Positions 32,135 through 41,556 of a stretch of DNA of 64,000 nt are shown piece after piece; position 1 is the stretch's first letter, and every line of letters begins with the position of its first letter. This DNA comes from Croceivirga thetidis (lineage in GTDB: Bacteria; Bacteroidota; Bacteroidia; Flavobacteriales; Flavobacteriaceae): positions 960,280-1,024,279 of the forward strand of contig NZ_JAAWWL010000002.1 of assembly GCF_012272815.1 (NCBI RefSeq), read 5' to 3'. The notes under the pieces are model-generated. The model saw only the letters and a program-made list of their open reading frames with translations. It was not told where the DNA came from and did no database searches. The translations under genes were made by a program, and so were the position numbers.

Positions 32135-33934
32135 TTATGAAATAGACTCCAAAATCTTCTCCTCGCTCTGTTTTCTTGAGAAATTAATAGCACATTCAAT
32201 CAAGGCCAAATGCGAATATGCCTGCGGGAAGTTACCCAACAACCGTTTGGTCTCAAAGTGAATGTCTTCACTAAACAGGCCAAGGTGGTTACTATAACTC
32301 AATACCTGCTCGAACATTTCTTCGGCTTTATCATGTTCCCCAATTTTGAATAGGGCATTGATAAACCAGAAGGTGCAAATTGTAAATGATGAAGACGGCA
32401 AACCAAAGTCGTCTTCATTTTTATAGCGATACAACAAACCGTTGTTGTTCAAATCTTTATCAATAGCATGCACTGTACTCATAAATTTTGGGTCTTTGGC
32501 GTCAATGAATCCATAAGACTCCATCAACAATACAGAGGCATCTAAATAATAAGACCCGTATGATTGCGTAAAGGCCTGTACATCTTCATTCCAAGCATTT
32601 TCATGAATGTCTAATCGAATTTGTTCTTCAAGCTCTTTCCATTCGTTAAGCTTTCTGGTCTTCTTAAATATTTTGGCAACTTTAATGGCCCTGTCGATAG
32701 CCACCCAGCATAGAATCTTTGAAAAGGTAAAGTGCCTATCTTCTTCTCGGAATTCCCAAATTCCTTTATCGGGTTCTTGCCAGTGTTTGGCAACAATCCA
32801 AACAATACCCTTTGTAATTCCCCATAGTTCCTCGCTATTTTCAATATCGGAACCGAATTTGGCCAGTTGCTCATATATGACATCCATTAAGATTCCATAA
32901 ATATCATTTTGCGTCTGCTGGTAAGCGGCATTACCTACTCTTACTGGTTTTGAACCATGATAACCATCAAGATGTTCTAATGTAATTTCAGTTAATTTTT
33001 TCTCTTTGTTAATGCCATACATGATTTGCAACTTCTCATCTTTCTTCGGCATTAAGTCAATTATAAACTGCAAATACCTTTTTGCAGAATTCTTATGACC
33101 CAATTCTGACATTACTTTGATTACCATAGAGGCATCACGGATCCAACAGAAACGATAGTCCCAATTACGAACTTCACCAATCGTTTCTGGTAGTGAAGTT
33201 GTTGCAGCAGCTAAAACGGCACCTGTTTTTTGATAGGTGAGCATTTTTAAGGTCAAGGCACTACGCAAAATTTGCTTGTCAAATTTCTTATAGCTGGGCG
33301 TTCGTTCCGACCAATCCAACCAATAGACCTTGGTACGCTCTAGCTCTAAATAGGTTTTTTGAAGAGTTGGCGCCAATAATTTCTCATTATAAGAAATTAA
33401 AAAGTAGCCATCCAAACCTAAAAAGAGTTCGTCACCATTCAAGACTTTTTCTTGGTCAAATGATGTATATAAAAAGATGGTATCGTACTTCTCACTATCG
33501 GTTAAACTAACAATGAAGTTCTTTTTGGTAAATGAAGTGGTTTCGCCGTAAGCGTATTCCAATTTAGGGTTGTATCTAACCCGAAAGGAGGGCCTACCGA
33601 ATTTATGTTTTAAATACCGGACGATTTCTGGTGGATTATGATATTCTTGGCCTTTCTTGTGATATCTGGGCATAAAATCGTGAACCTCGAAAGCATCGAC
33701 CCCATTATTAAAAGTGGTAATCAGAATATTTGTGCGATCTTCATATTCCTGTGAAATTGCGTAAGTATCATCGACAATAAACTCAAAGCTTCCGCCTTTT
33801 TTATCATCTAAAAGTTTTGCAAAAGCCGATGGCGAATCGAATTGTGGTAGGCAACACCAATCCAAAGAACCCTTGTCAGAAATTAAGGCTGAACTTCGGC
33901 AATTTCCTATTATTCCGTAATTTAGATTATCCAT
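32135..33934 (-). CDS. glycoside hydrolase family 15 protein (glucoamylase or trehalase type)
   Basis: 599 residues, no signal peptide, so cytosolic. N-terminal beta-sandwich (about 1-220) starting YGIIGNCRSSALISDKGSLDWCC, then an (alpha/alpha)6 barrel with WDYRFCWIRDASM (substrate-binding Arg-Asp), KGIWEFREEDRHFTFSK (general acid/base glutamate region) and LGLFSEDI...GNFPQAYSHLAL (second catalytic glutamate region). Members of this bacterial/archaeal GH15 branch hydrolyse alpha-glucosidic bonds in maltodextrins or, in several lineages, trehalose. Its divergent neighbour makes trehalose, so a trehalase or trehalose-cycling role is plausible. It is separated from that gene by 97 bases. Confidence 0.88.
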   Translation of the reverse strand: MDNLNYGIIGNCRSSALISDKGSLDWCCLPQFDSPSAFAKLLDDKKGGSFEFIVDDTYAISQEYEDRTNILITTFNNGVDAFEVHDFMPRYHKKGQEYHNPPEIVRYLKHKFGRPSFRVRYNPKLEYAYGETTSFTKKNFIVSLTDSEKYDTIFLYTSFDQEKVLNGDELFLGLDGYFLISYNEKLLAPTLQKTYLELERTKVYWLDWSERTPSYKKFDKQILRSALTLKMLTYQKTGAVLAAATTSLPETIGEVRNWDYRFCWIRDASMVIKVMSELGHKNSAKRYLQFIIDLMPKKDEKLQIMYGINKEKKLTEITLEHLDGYHGSKPVRVGNAAYQQTQNDIYGILMDVIYEQLAKFGSDIENSEELWGITKGIVWIVAKHWQEPDKGIWEFREEDRHFTFSKILCWVAIDRAIKVAKIFKKTRKLNEWKELEEQIRLDIHENAWNEDVQAFTQSYGSYYLDASVLLMESYGFIDAKDPKFMSTVHAIDKDLNNNGLLYRYKNEDDFGLPSSSFTICTFWFINALFKIGEHDKAEEMFEQVLSYSNHLGLFSEDIHFETKRLLGNFPQAYSHLALIECAINFSRKQSEEKILESIS

Positions 33935-34031
33935 AGTAGGTCACTAATTAACTGTCTATTATTGTAAGATTTTTCCTTCTTATAAACCGAAAAAATCAAA
34001 TTTTATTACATCACTTACCTAAAAACCATTT

Positions 34032-36245
34032 ATGAGTAAAACTATAATTATTTCCAATAGGCTCCCAGTACAATTAAAAATAAGTGAAGGAAAATTAACA
34101 GCAGAGCCTAGTGTTGGTGGTTTGGCAACTGGCTTGAAGTCAGTTCATAGGGATGGTGATGGCCTTTGGATTGGTTGGACAGGTCTCATGGAAGAAGATA
34201 CCCCCGAAGAAATGGAGCCGGAAATTGACAAGGCTTTAGCTAAATTGAATTGCGCAAAAGTCAATTTAAATATCAGTGAAATTGAGGGATATTATTTTGG
34301 TTTCAGTAATAGAACCATCTGGCCTCTCTACCATTATTTCTTGGAGTACACTGAGTTTGAACTCAAGTTTTGGGAATCGTACAAATCTGTAAATCAAAAA
34401 TTTGCCGATGCGATATTGGCCAATGCCAATGAAGAAGACACCATCTGGGTGCACGATTACCAGCTAATGTTAGTTCCACAAATGATTCGCGAGGTTTGGC
34501 CAAATGCCAATATTGGTTTCTTTTTACATATACCTTTTCCTTCTTACGAGATATTCAGGACCATGCCTTGGCGTGAGGAAGTGCTGGAAGGACTTCTGGG
34601 TTCTGACTTGATTGGGTTTCACACCTATGATTACGAAAGGCATTTTCTCAGTTCGGTTCGTCGTTTGTTAAACCTCGACGTTAGCTTCAATGATATTTAT
34701 CTTGAAAATCGTGTTATAAAGGTGGATTCTTTTCCCATGGGAATTGACTATCAAAAGTTTGAAAATGCAGCGAAGGAAAATGCTGCCAACTCTGAAGCAG
34801 AAAAGTCAGATTTTCAGAAAAAATTGGACGAACATAAAAAATCTGCCCCCGACACTAAACTGATTATATCAATTGACCGGCTTGATTACAGTAAGGGAAT
34901 TGCCAAGCGTATCAATGCCTTTGAATATTTTCTAAATAAATATCCCCAGTTTAAAGAAAAGGTAAGGCTCATTATACTTGCCGTGCCTTCACGTTCTAAT
35001 GTACCGCAATACCAATTGTTGAAAAAAGAAATTGATGAATTGGTAGGTCGAATCAATGGGGAACTTTCAACTGTGAATTGGACACCCATATGGTATTTCT
35101 ATCGTTCACTGCCATTTGAAAACCTAATTGATCTATATACCTCAAGTGACATTGCCTGGTTGACACCACTTCGTGACGGTATGAATTTGGTTGCAAAAGA
35201 ATACATCGCTACACGAACAGATAAGACGGGAGTTTTAATCCTGAGTGAAATGGCCGGTTCTGCATACGAGATGAATGAAGCCCTGCTCATTAATCCAAAT
35301 AATTTTGAACAACAGGCTGACACCCTTAAGAAAGCTATAGAAATGCCCAAAGAACAGCAAATGGCCCGTAATATGTTCTTACAAAATCGATTAAAGCGTT
35401 ATACCGTAGAGATTTGGGCTAACGAATTTATGCAGGCACTATTGGCACAAAAAGAAGGTTCACTGGCGACTTTCGTTTCCCAAAAATTGACCAAACCTAT
35501 CCTCGAGAACATTTTGGAAAAATATCGTTCAGCAAACAAAAGACTACTGTTTCTGGATTATGACGGTACCTTGGCCGGTTTTCACAAAGACCCCCAAAAG
35601 GCATCGCCGGATGAGGAATTGTACGAGTTATTGGATAAGTTGAACAACCAAGAAGGGACAACCCTTTTTCTTATAAGTGGTCGTGACAAAGACACCTTTT
35701 CAAGATGGTTTCTACACAAGAAATACAATATGATCGTGGAACATGGCGTTTGGATTTCGCGAAATGGTGAGGAATTCTCTATGATGGAACAAGTTAAGGG
35801 AGAATGGATGGAAAAGGTTAGACCAGTTCTTGATTCATTTGTAGATCGAACACCAGGTTCCTTTATTGAGGAGAAAAATTACTCCCTTGCTTGGCATTAT
35901 CGAAATACCGACCCCGACTTTGGTGAGAAACGAGCCACGGAATTGAATACGGTTCTCACAAGTCTTATCGGCAACGATGACATTAGCGTTCTCAATGGTA
36001 ATAAGGTGATGGAGGTTAAAAGTAGTAATGTAAATAAAGGACGCGCATCAGTGCGCATTACTGGGGAAGACGACTATAAATTTGTTTTCGCAATTGGTGA
36101 TGACTGGACCGATGAATTCATGTTTCAAGAACTACCTGATTCGGCGATAACCGTTAAGGTTGGTTTAAAAAAGACAAGCGCTAAATATCACATTGAGGGC
36201 ACTAAGAAAGTTCGAGAACTTTTAAAAAATTTTACTGACATATAA
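34032..36245 (+). CDS. bifunctional trehalose-6-phosphate synthase/phosphatase
   Basis: 737 residues, a natural OtsA-OtsB fusion. Residues 1-460 are a GT20 synthase: SVGGLATGLKSVH at the N-terminus, WPLYHYF, WVHDYQLMLVPQMIRE, GFFLHIPFPSYEIFR, and the nucleotide-sugar-binding IDRLDYSKGI, LTPLRDGMNLVAKEYIA. From about 490 to 737 is a HAD-type phosphatase with LFLDYDGTLAGF (nucleophile Asp and DxDGT), a Ser-Gly-Arg-Asp motif (LISGRDKDTF) and AIGDDWTDEFMF. It makes trehalose from UDP-glucose and glucose-6-phosphate via trehalose-6-phosphate, in the cytosol, usually for osmotic or desiccation protection. The next gene follows 3 bases later. Confidence 0.95.
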   Translation: MSKTIIISNRLPVQLKISEGKLTAEPSVGGLATGLKSVHRDGDGLWIGWTGLMEEDTPEEMEPEIDKALAKLNCAKVNLNISEIEGYYFGFSNRTIWPLYHYFLEYTEFELKFWESYKSVNQKFADAILANANEEDTIWVHDYQLMLVPQMIREVWPNANIGFFLHIPFPSYEIFRTMPWREEVLEGLLGSDLIGFHTYDYERHFLSSVRRLLNLDVSFNDIYLENRVIKVDSFPMGIDYQKFENAAKENAANSEAEKSDFQKKLDEHKKSAPDTKLIISIDRLDYSKGIAKRINAFEYFLNKYPQFKEKVRLIILAVPSRSNVPQYQLLKKEIDELVGRINGELSTVNWTPIWYFYRSLPFENLIDLYTSSDIAWLTPLRDGMNLVAKEYIATRTDKTGVLILSEMAGSAYEMNEALLINPNNFEQQADTLKKAIEMPKEQQMARNMFLQNRLKRYTVEIWANEFMQALLAQKEGSLATFVSQKLTKPILENILEKYRSANKRLLFLDYDGTLAGFHKDPQKASPDEELYELLDKLNNQEGTTLFLISGRDKDTFSRWFLHKKYNMIVEHGVWISRNGEEFSMMEQVKGEWMEKVRPVLDSFVDRTPGSFIEEKNYSLAWHYRNTDPDFGEKRATELNTVLTSLIGNDDISVLNGNKVMEVKSSNVNKGRASVRITGEDDYKFVFAIGDDWTDEFMFQELPDSAITVKVGLKKTSAKYHIEGTKKVRELLKNFTDI

Positions 36246-36248
36246 ATT

Positions 36249-37430
36249 ATGAAGAGAATTTTACCATTCTTGGTTTGCGTTGCATTCCTTAACCAACTTA
36301 AAGCACAAACAAATTCCGAAATCTATTTGTTTGACCTCACACAAACCGAATCCGGTATTGAACTAAGCAATAAAATTAATATTTCAAAAAATCCGGGTTA
36401 CGACAACCAGCCTTCATTTTATGATGACAATACCGTCATTTTTTCTTCGACAAGAAATAACCAAACCGACATCAGAAAATACGATATAAAAACTGGAGAA
36501 AGTACTTGGCTAACAGATACTCCGGTCGGAAGTGAATATTCACCTACTAGAATTCCAAATAGTGTTGATATTTCTGCAATTAGACTTGATACCACAGGCT
36601 TTCAACGCTTGTACGAATACAAAGTGAAATCCGGAAAATCCAAAATGATATTGAAAGAAGCTAAAGTGGGATATCATTTATGGATGGACAAGGACCTGTT
36701 GGTCACAACGGTTCTTGAAGGTGATGGTATGGATTTAAAGGTTTTCAATCTTGACAACGGCTTGACGTATACTTTTCAAAAAGGAGTTGGCCGTTCATTG
36801 GGGAAAGTACCAGAGACAGGTAATTTCAGCTATACAACTACAAATGACAACGGAACCAGAATCTGGTCAGTGAATGCTGCAACCGGCCAAGGTAGTGGAA
36901 TTACAACGTTCAGAGGCTCCGAAGATTACTGCTGGTTGCCGGATAAGACATTAATTACGGGAAATGGAAATCGTTTAATGGGTTACAACCCATCAAAAGA
37001 TAATGACTGGAGGATTCTTCATAACTTCTTTGATAATGATATCTACTACATTTCAAGAATGGCCGTAAACCCGTCAGGAACCAAACTTGCAATAGTTTCA
37101 GGCGTATCGCCAGAGGGTATTGTTCAAAAACAACTGGACGCCTATAATTCTAGAAATATTAATGCATTTGCAGCTACTTATTCAGATGATGTAAAGCTCT
37201 ATAATTTTCCAAATGAATTGATATCAGAAGGTATAGATTCCCTTCGTGAATCTTACAAAGGTTTCTTTAAATCAACACCCGATTTAAATTGCAAAATCAC
37301 AAAGAGAATTGTAACAGGGAATAAAGTTATCGATGAGGAGTACCTTACCATGAATGGTCAAAATTTCTCAGCGGTTGCAGTTTACGAGGTCGAAAACGGT
37401 AAAATTGCCAAAGTCACTTTTATTCGATAA
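36249..37430 (+). CDS. exported PD40 beta-propeller protein with C-terminal SnoaL-like domain
   Basis: 393 residues. Signal peptide (about 1-19, cleavage at LKAQT). Residues 25-285 are a TolB/WD40-like (PD40) propeller with recurring blade motifs such as NQPSFYDDNTVIFSSTRN and SRMAVNPSGTKLAIVS. Residues 290-393 are a SnoaL/NTF2-like domain (VQKQLDAYNSRNINAFAATYSDDVKLYNFP opening helix-strand, EYLTMNGQNFSAVAVYEVENGKIAKV final strands). A propeller joined to a small-molecule-binding NTF2 fold in one exported chain is uncommon. It begins 3 bases after the otsAB stop and is 9 bases before the next gene. Confidence 0.75.
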   Translation: MKRILPFLVCVAFLNQLKAQTNSEIYLFDLTQTESGIELSNKINISKNPGYDNQPSFYDDNTVIFSSTRNNQTDIRKYDIKTGESTWLTDTPVGSEYSPTRIPNSVDISAIRLDTTGFQRLYEYKVKSGKSKMILKEAKVGYHLWMDKDLLVTTVLEGDGMDLKVFNLDNGLTYTFQKGVGRSLGKVPETGNFSYTTTNDNGTRIWSVNAATGQGSGITTFRGSEDYCWLPDKTLITGNGNRLMGYNPSKDNDWRILHNFFDNDIYYISRMAVNPSGTKLAIVSGVSPEGIVQKQLDAYNSRNINAFAATYSDDVKLYNFPNELISEGIDSLRESYKGFFKSTPDLNCKITKRIVTGNKVIDEEYLTMNGQNFSAVAVYEVENGKIAKVTFIR

Positions 37431-37439
37431 TTTCCCGTA

Positions 37440-38063
37440 ATGGGAAAACCACATAATATTGGTCGTATTGAGGCCTTTAGTGATGCTGTTTTTGCATTTG
37501 CTGCCACATTAATGGTCGTGAACTTTGATATGGCCGATAACCTTGCCATTACCAAATCAAATACCACAAGCTTTCTCAGTTTTTTTGTCAGTTTTTTTGT
37601 CCTGGTCGCCATTTGGTGGGTTCATTACAATTTCTTCCGCCGAACGAACTATATGGATAATGTATTGATTGCTTTGAATGCAATTCTTCTCTTTGTCGCG
37701 CTGTATTACGTTTTTCCTCTAAAAACCATGGTCCAGTCCTGGATGGGCGAAGGTGTGCGAAGTTTCGAAGATTTGGCCAATCTCTTTGTTCTTTATGGTG
37801 TCGGCTTCCTTCTCATTTTTCTATGCTTGTCTTTAATGTACTATTGGGCATTCAAAAAAACAGAACAGAATGCGGATTCATTGGTGCTCTTCTTCTACGC
37901 TAGACATTTTGCAATTTTCGTAGTTGTAGCCCTAATTTCGGTTGTAATCGCCTTTTCTGGGATTGGCTTAAAATTTGGATTTCCTGGTTTTGTTTATGGT
38001 CTAATTGGACCCTTATGCTATTGGCAATCAAAACACTTTACTAAAACTTACGAATCACTATAA
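37440..38063 (+). CDS. TMEM175-like putative potassium channel (DUF1211)
   Basis: 207 residues with six predicted membrane helices. The N-terminal signature RIEAFSDAVFAFAATLMVV contains the family's Arg...Phe-Ser-Asp motif, which in TMEM175 channels lines the ion pathway in helix 1. Bacterial members have one six-helix unit and form tetramers that conduct K+. Its start is 9 bases after the propeller protein and its stop touches the ATG of the M28 peptidase. A membrane-potential or K+ homeostasis role beside a trehalose synthase would fit osmotic adaptation, but that is inference. Confidence 0.82.
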   Translation: MGKPHNIGRIEAFSDAVFAFAATLMVVNFDMADNLAITKSNTTSFLSFFVSFFVLVAIWWVHYNFFRRTNYMDNVLIALNAILLFVALYYVFPLKTMVQSWMGEGVRSFEDLANLFVLYGVGFLLIFLCLSLMYYWAFKKTEQNADSLVLFFYARHFAIFVVVALISVVIAFSGIGLKFGFPGFVYGLIGPLCYWQSKHFTKTYESL

Positions 38064-39401
38064 ATGAAAAAAATACTACTACTACTTATTGTAACAAGTG
38101 TTTGGAAGACACATGCTCAAACAGACTTACGATTATATGACATTATTGATTCCATCTCAGCAGAACGAATCGGACAAGATGTAGCGACCCTAGCAAATTT
38201 TGGAACAAGACATACATTAAGTGACACTATTTCTAAAACTAGGGGAATCGGTGCCGCCAGAAGATGGATAAAAGCTGAATTCGATAAAATATCCTCAGAA
38301 TGTGGGAATTGTTTAGAGGTTTTCTATCAAAAAGACCTGGTAAAGGCAGGGGATGAAAATCGAAGGATTACCAAAGACGTTTGGGTGGTCAATGTTGTTG
38401 CTATTAAAAGGGGAACGAAACACCCGAATAGATTCATCATCATGAGCGGTGATATTGATTCTCGGGTAAGTGACCCTAATGACTTCACCTCAGATTCACC
38501 AGGAGCCAATGATAATGCAAGTGGTATGGCCGGGACTATTGAGGCGGCCAGGGTGCTTTCAAAATATAACTTTGAAAGTAGTATCATTTTTGTTGGGTTA
38601 TCAGGAGAGGAGCAAGGTTTGTTCGGAGGCAAAGGCCTTGCCGCTTATGCTAAAAAAGAAGGTTGGGATATCGTTGGTATTTTAAACAATGATATGATAG
38701 GGAATATCAAAGGAGTCGATGGGGTAATAAGTAATCGCGATTTTAGAATTTTTTCCGAACCAGTTCCTCCAACCGAAACAGAACAGCAGCGTAGACTTAG
38801 AAGGTTTTATGGTGGAGAGGTTGACGGTATATCAAGGCAACTCGCTAGATATATTTACAAAACAACAAAAACCTATATGCCAGAAATGAACCCTATGTTG
38901 ATTTATCGATTGGATAGATTCGGACGTGGAGGACATCATAGACCATTTAATGATGCGGGCTTTGCAGGGGTGCGAATAATGGAAGCCCATGAGAACTATA
39001 CCCAACAGCATCAAGATATTCGCGTTGAGGATGGCATTGCCTATGGCGATGTTTTAGAGCACGTAAATTTCGACTACGCCAAAAAGTTGACCGCTGTAAA
39101 TGCAATTTCGCTAGCCTCAATTGCTTGGGCCCCTCCCGCTCCCACCGAAGTCAAAATCGGAGGTATTGTAAGACCTTCGGCAGCACTACGATGGCAAAAA
39201 GCTGAAGGAGCTAAAGGATATAAAGTATACTGGCGAGATACCACCAGTCCAACTTGGGATAACTTTATCTATGTTGGTGATTTTTCTGGTAAGACTTTAG
39301 ATGGTATTGTTATTGATAACTACTTTTTCGGAGTAGCTTCTGTGGGACCTGACGGACATGAAAGTCCAGTAGTATTTCCATCGGGCGTTTTTAGAAATTA
39401 A
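38064..39401 (+). CDS. exported M28-family metallopeptidase
   Basis: 445 residues. Signal peptide (1-18, KTHAQTD). M28 catalytic domain about residues 60-330: metal-ligand motifs SGDIDSR, GANDNASGMAG (bridging Asp), LSGEEQGLFGG (catalytic Glu and ligand Glu), LNNDMIGN (Asp) and ENYTQQHQD (His). The first motif has Asp where most M28 enzymes have His (HxD), so one zinc ligand would differ. C-terminal ~90 residues (PAPTEVKIGGIVRPSAALRW) form a fibronectin-III-like domain. Expected to be an aminopeptidase or carboxypeptidase in the periplasm or outside. It begins right after the channel gene's stop and ends 2 bases before the M1 peptidase. Confidence 0.85.
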   Translation: MKKILLLLIVTSVWKTHAQTDLRLYDIIDSISAERIGQDVATLANFGTRHTLSDTISKTRGIGAARRWIKAEFDKISSECGNCLEVFYQKDLVKAGDENRRITKDVWVVNVVAIKRGTKHPNRFIIMSGDIDSRVSDPNDFTSDSPGANDNASGMAGTIEAARVLSKYNFESSIIFVGLSGEEQGLFGGKGLAAYAKKEGWDIVGILNNDMIGNIKGVDGVISNRDFRIFSEPVPPTETEQQRRLRRFYGGEVDGISRQLARYIYKTTKTYMPEMNPMLIYRLDRFGRGGHHRPFNDAGFAGVRIMEAHENYTQQHQDIRVEDGIAYGDVLEHVNFDYAKKLTAVNAISLASIAWAPPAPTEVKIGGIVRPSAALRWQKAEGAKGYKVYWRDTTSPTWDNFIYVGDFSGKTLDGIVIDNYFFGVASVGPDGHESPVVFPSGVFRN

Positions 39402-39403
39402 CT

Positions 39404-41029
39404 ATGAGATATCTACTTTTCATTGGTTTTGTTTTAAGCCTAAACATAGCCACCGCGCAGTTCGCAAGAAAAGACACCCTTCGAGGCAGTATCACCCCAG
39501 AACGCGAGTGGTGGGATTTAAACTATTACCATCTCGATATAAAAGTCGACCCGGACAACAAATATATTTCTGGGAAAAATACGATTCGATATAAGGTTTT
39601 AAAGAAAAACCAAGTACTCCAAATCGATTTACAAAAACCACTGCTTATTGAAAAAGTGGTTCAGGACGGAAAAACGCTGGAATTCGATTCTGAGGGACCA
39701 GCACATTTTGTAAAACTTACCAACGCACAGAACATTGGCGAGTTTAATGAAATCGTAGTTCATTATTCAGGCAAACCGAAAGAGGCTGTTCGTGCTCCTT
39801 GGGATGGAGGATTCTCATGGAAAAAAGACATGAATGACAAGCACTTTGTCGCTACTTCGTGCCAAGGTCTCGGAGCTAGTGTTTGGTGGCCGAATAAGGA
39901 CCATATGTACGATGAAGTGGATAGTATGCTCATCAGTGTGACTTTTCCCAAGGATTTAATGAATGTTTCCAATGGAAAATTGCGAAAAGTAGAAGAAAAT
40001 GGAGATTGGAAAACTACCCATTGGTTCGTGGCAAACCCCATAAACAATTACGGGGTAAATGTCAATATTGGAGACTACGTGCACTACTTTGAGAAATATA
40101 AAGGAGAAAAAGGCAGCCTTGACCTGGACTATTGGGTTTTACGTGACAACTTGACAAAAGCCAAAGAACAATTCAAACAAACACCTATGATGATGGATGC
40201 CTTCGAGCATTGGTTTGGGCCCTATCCTTTTTATGAAGATGGTTTTAAGCTAGTTGAGGTTCCTTATTTAGGAATGGAACATCAAAGTTCGGTAACCTAC
40301 GGCAATCAATATCAAAACGGTTATTTAGGGCGTGATCTGTCTGGTTCCGGATGGGGCCTAAAGTTTGATTTCATTATAATCCATGAGGCTGGTCATGAGT
40401 GGTTTGCCAACAATATAACATATAAGGATATCGCTGATATGTGGATTCATGAGAGTTTCACGGCTTATTCCGAGAACCTGTACCTCGACTACCATTTTGG
40501 CATTAAGGCTTCCAAAGATTATGTGATTGGTACACGTAAAAATATTCAGAATGATAAGCCCATTATAGGGCCCTATGGGGTTAATCAACGTGGTTCGGGA
40601 GACATGTATTACAAAGGGGCGAATATGCTGCATACCCTTCGTCAATTGATTGAAGATGATGTGCTTTGGCGAGAAATTTTAAGAGGTTTGAATAAAAAGT
40701 ACTATCATCAAACGGTGACCAGTAAGCAAATTGAGAATTATATCTCTCAGAAATCAGGAAAAGACCTCACTGCATTTTTCAATCAATATTTACGGTCTAC
40801 CAAAATACCGATTTTGGAATTTGAACGTAATGGAGGCAAACTACGTTACCGATATACCAACGTTGTCGACGATTTTGACATGCCTGTTTTAGGTTTCAGT
40901 GATGGTAAACCCTTGTGGCTGTTCCCGGCAAAAAATGGCGAATGGAAAACTGAAATGCTGGAATTAAATAATTCAGGATTTGTGGTATCTAGAGATTTCT
41001 ATATTGAAACGAAAGAAATTGGGCAATAA
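39404..41029 (+). CDS. exported M1-family zinc aminopeptidase
   Basis: 541 residues. Signal peptide cleaved near TAQFA (residues 1-19). N-terminal beta-saddle domain, then the gluzincin catalytic domain: LGMEHQSSVTYG (the GxMEN exopeptidase motif, here with His for Asn) and HEAGHEWF with His327, followed after exactly 18 residues by the third zinc ligand Glu in HESFTAYSE. It lacks the long ERAP-type C-terminal helical domain, consistent with its short length. It probably trims amino-terminal residues from peptides imported or released outside. It shares an operon with the M28 peptidase and the GNAT that follows 3 bases later. Confidence 0.9.
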   Translation: MRYLLFIGFVLSLNIATAQFARKDTLRGSITPEREWWDLNYYHLDIKVDPDNKYISGKNTIRYKVLKKNQVLQIDLQKPLLIEKVVQDGKTLEFDSEGPAHFVKLTNAQNIGEFNEIVVHYSGKPKEAVRAPWDGGFSWKKDMNDKHFVATSCQGLGASVWWPNKDHMYDEVDSMLISVTFPKDLMNVSNGKLRKVEENGDWKTTHWFVANPINNYGVNVNIGDYVHYFEKYKGEKGSLDLDYWVLRDNLTKAKEQFKQTPMMMDAFEHWFGPYPFYEDGFKLVEVPYLGMEHQSSVTYGNQYQNGYLGRDLSGSGWGLKFDFIIIHEAGHEWFANNITYKDIADMWIHESFTAYSENLYLDYHFGIKASKDYVIGTRKNIQNDKPIIGPYGVNQRGSGDMYYKGANMLHTLRQLIEDDVLWREILRGLNKKYYHQTVTSKQIENYISQKSGKDLTAFFNQYLRSTKIPILEFERNGGKLRYRYTNVVDDFDMPVLGFSDGKPLWLFPAKNGEWKTEMLELNNSGFVVSRDFYIETKEIGQ

Positions 41030-41032
41030 CCA

Positions 41033-41554
41033 ATGGCCTTTAGTCTCCAACCTACTCTTGAAAATGAATTAATTATCCTAAGACCCTTGGTCACCAATGA
41101 TTTTGAAGAACTTTACCAAGTTGCTAAAGACCCATTAATTTGGGAACAGCACCAAAATCCAGATCGTTGGAAAAAAATGGTCTTCAAGGAATTCTTCAAA
41201 GGGGCTATTGATTCAAAAGCGGCATTCGCAGTAATTGATAAATCAACCAATGTAATTATCGGAAGCACGCGTTTTAAACTTTCTGAAAAGAGTTCAAGTG
41301 CAATAGAAATTGGTTGGACATTCCTTTCTAGAAATTACTGGGGTGGAACATACAACCGATCTTTTAAAACCTTGTTGATAACCTATGCACTGCAGTATTT
41401 TGATAACGTATTGTTTCTGGTCAACGAAAACAATTTTCGCTCTCAAAAGGCAGTACGCAAGTTGGGCGGTAAACTTGCTCATGAACTAGATACCGACCTC
41501 AGTTATCTTGAAGACGAAAGAAAAGGTGCTTTGACTTTTATTCTGAGAAAATAA
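41033..41554 (+). CDS. GNAT-family N-acetyltransferase (RimJ/RimL-like)
   Basis: 173 residues. Starts LENELIILRPLVTNDFEELYQVA, a pattern of RimJ/RimL-type acetyltransferases, and carries EIGWTFLSRNYWGGTYN (beta-4 and the acetyl-CoA loop, with a Trp-Gly-Gly variant of the usual Gly-x-Gly) and LVNENNFRSQKAVRKLGGKL. Target may be a ribosomal or other protein N-terminus, or a small amine. It is 3 bases after the M1 peptidase and converges on the ThuA fusion gene with 2 bases between stops. Confidence 0.85.
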   Translation: MAFSLQPTLENELIILRPLVTNDFEELYQVAKDPLIWEQHQNPDRWKKMVFKEFFKGAIDSKAAFAVIDKSTNVIIGSTRFKLSEKSSSAIEIGWTFLSRNYWGGTYNRSFKTLLITYALQYFDNVLFLVNENNFRSQKAVRKLGGKLAHELDTDLSYLEDERKGALTFILRK

Positions 41555-41556
41555 CG

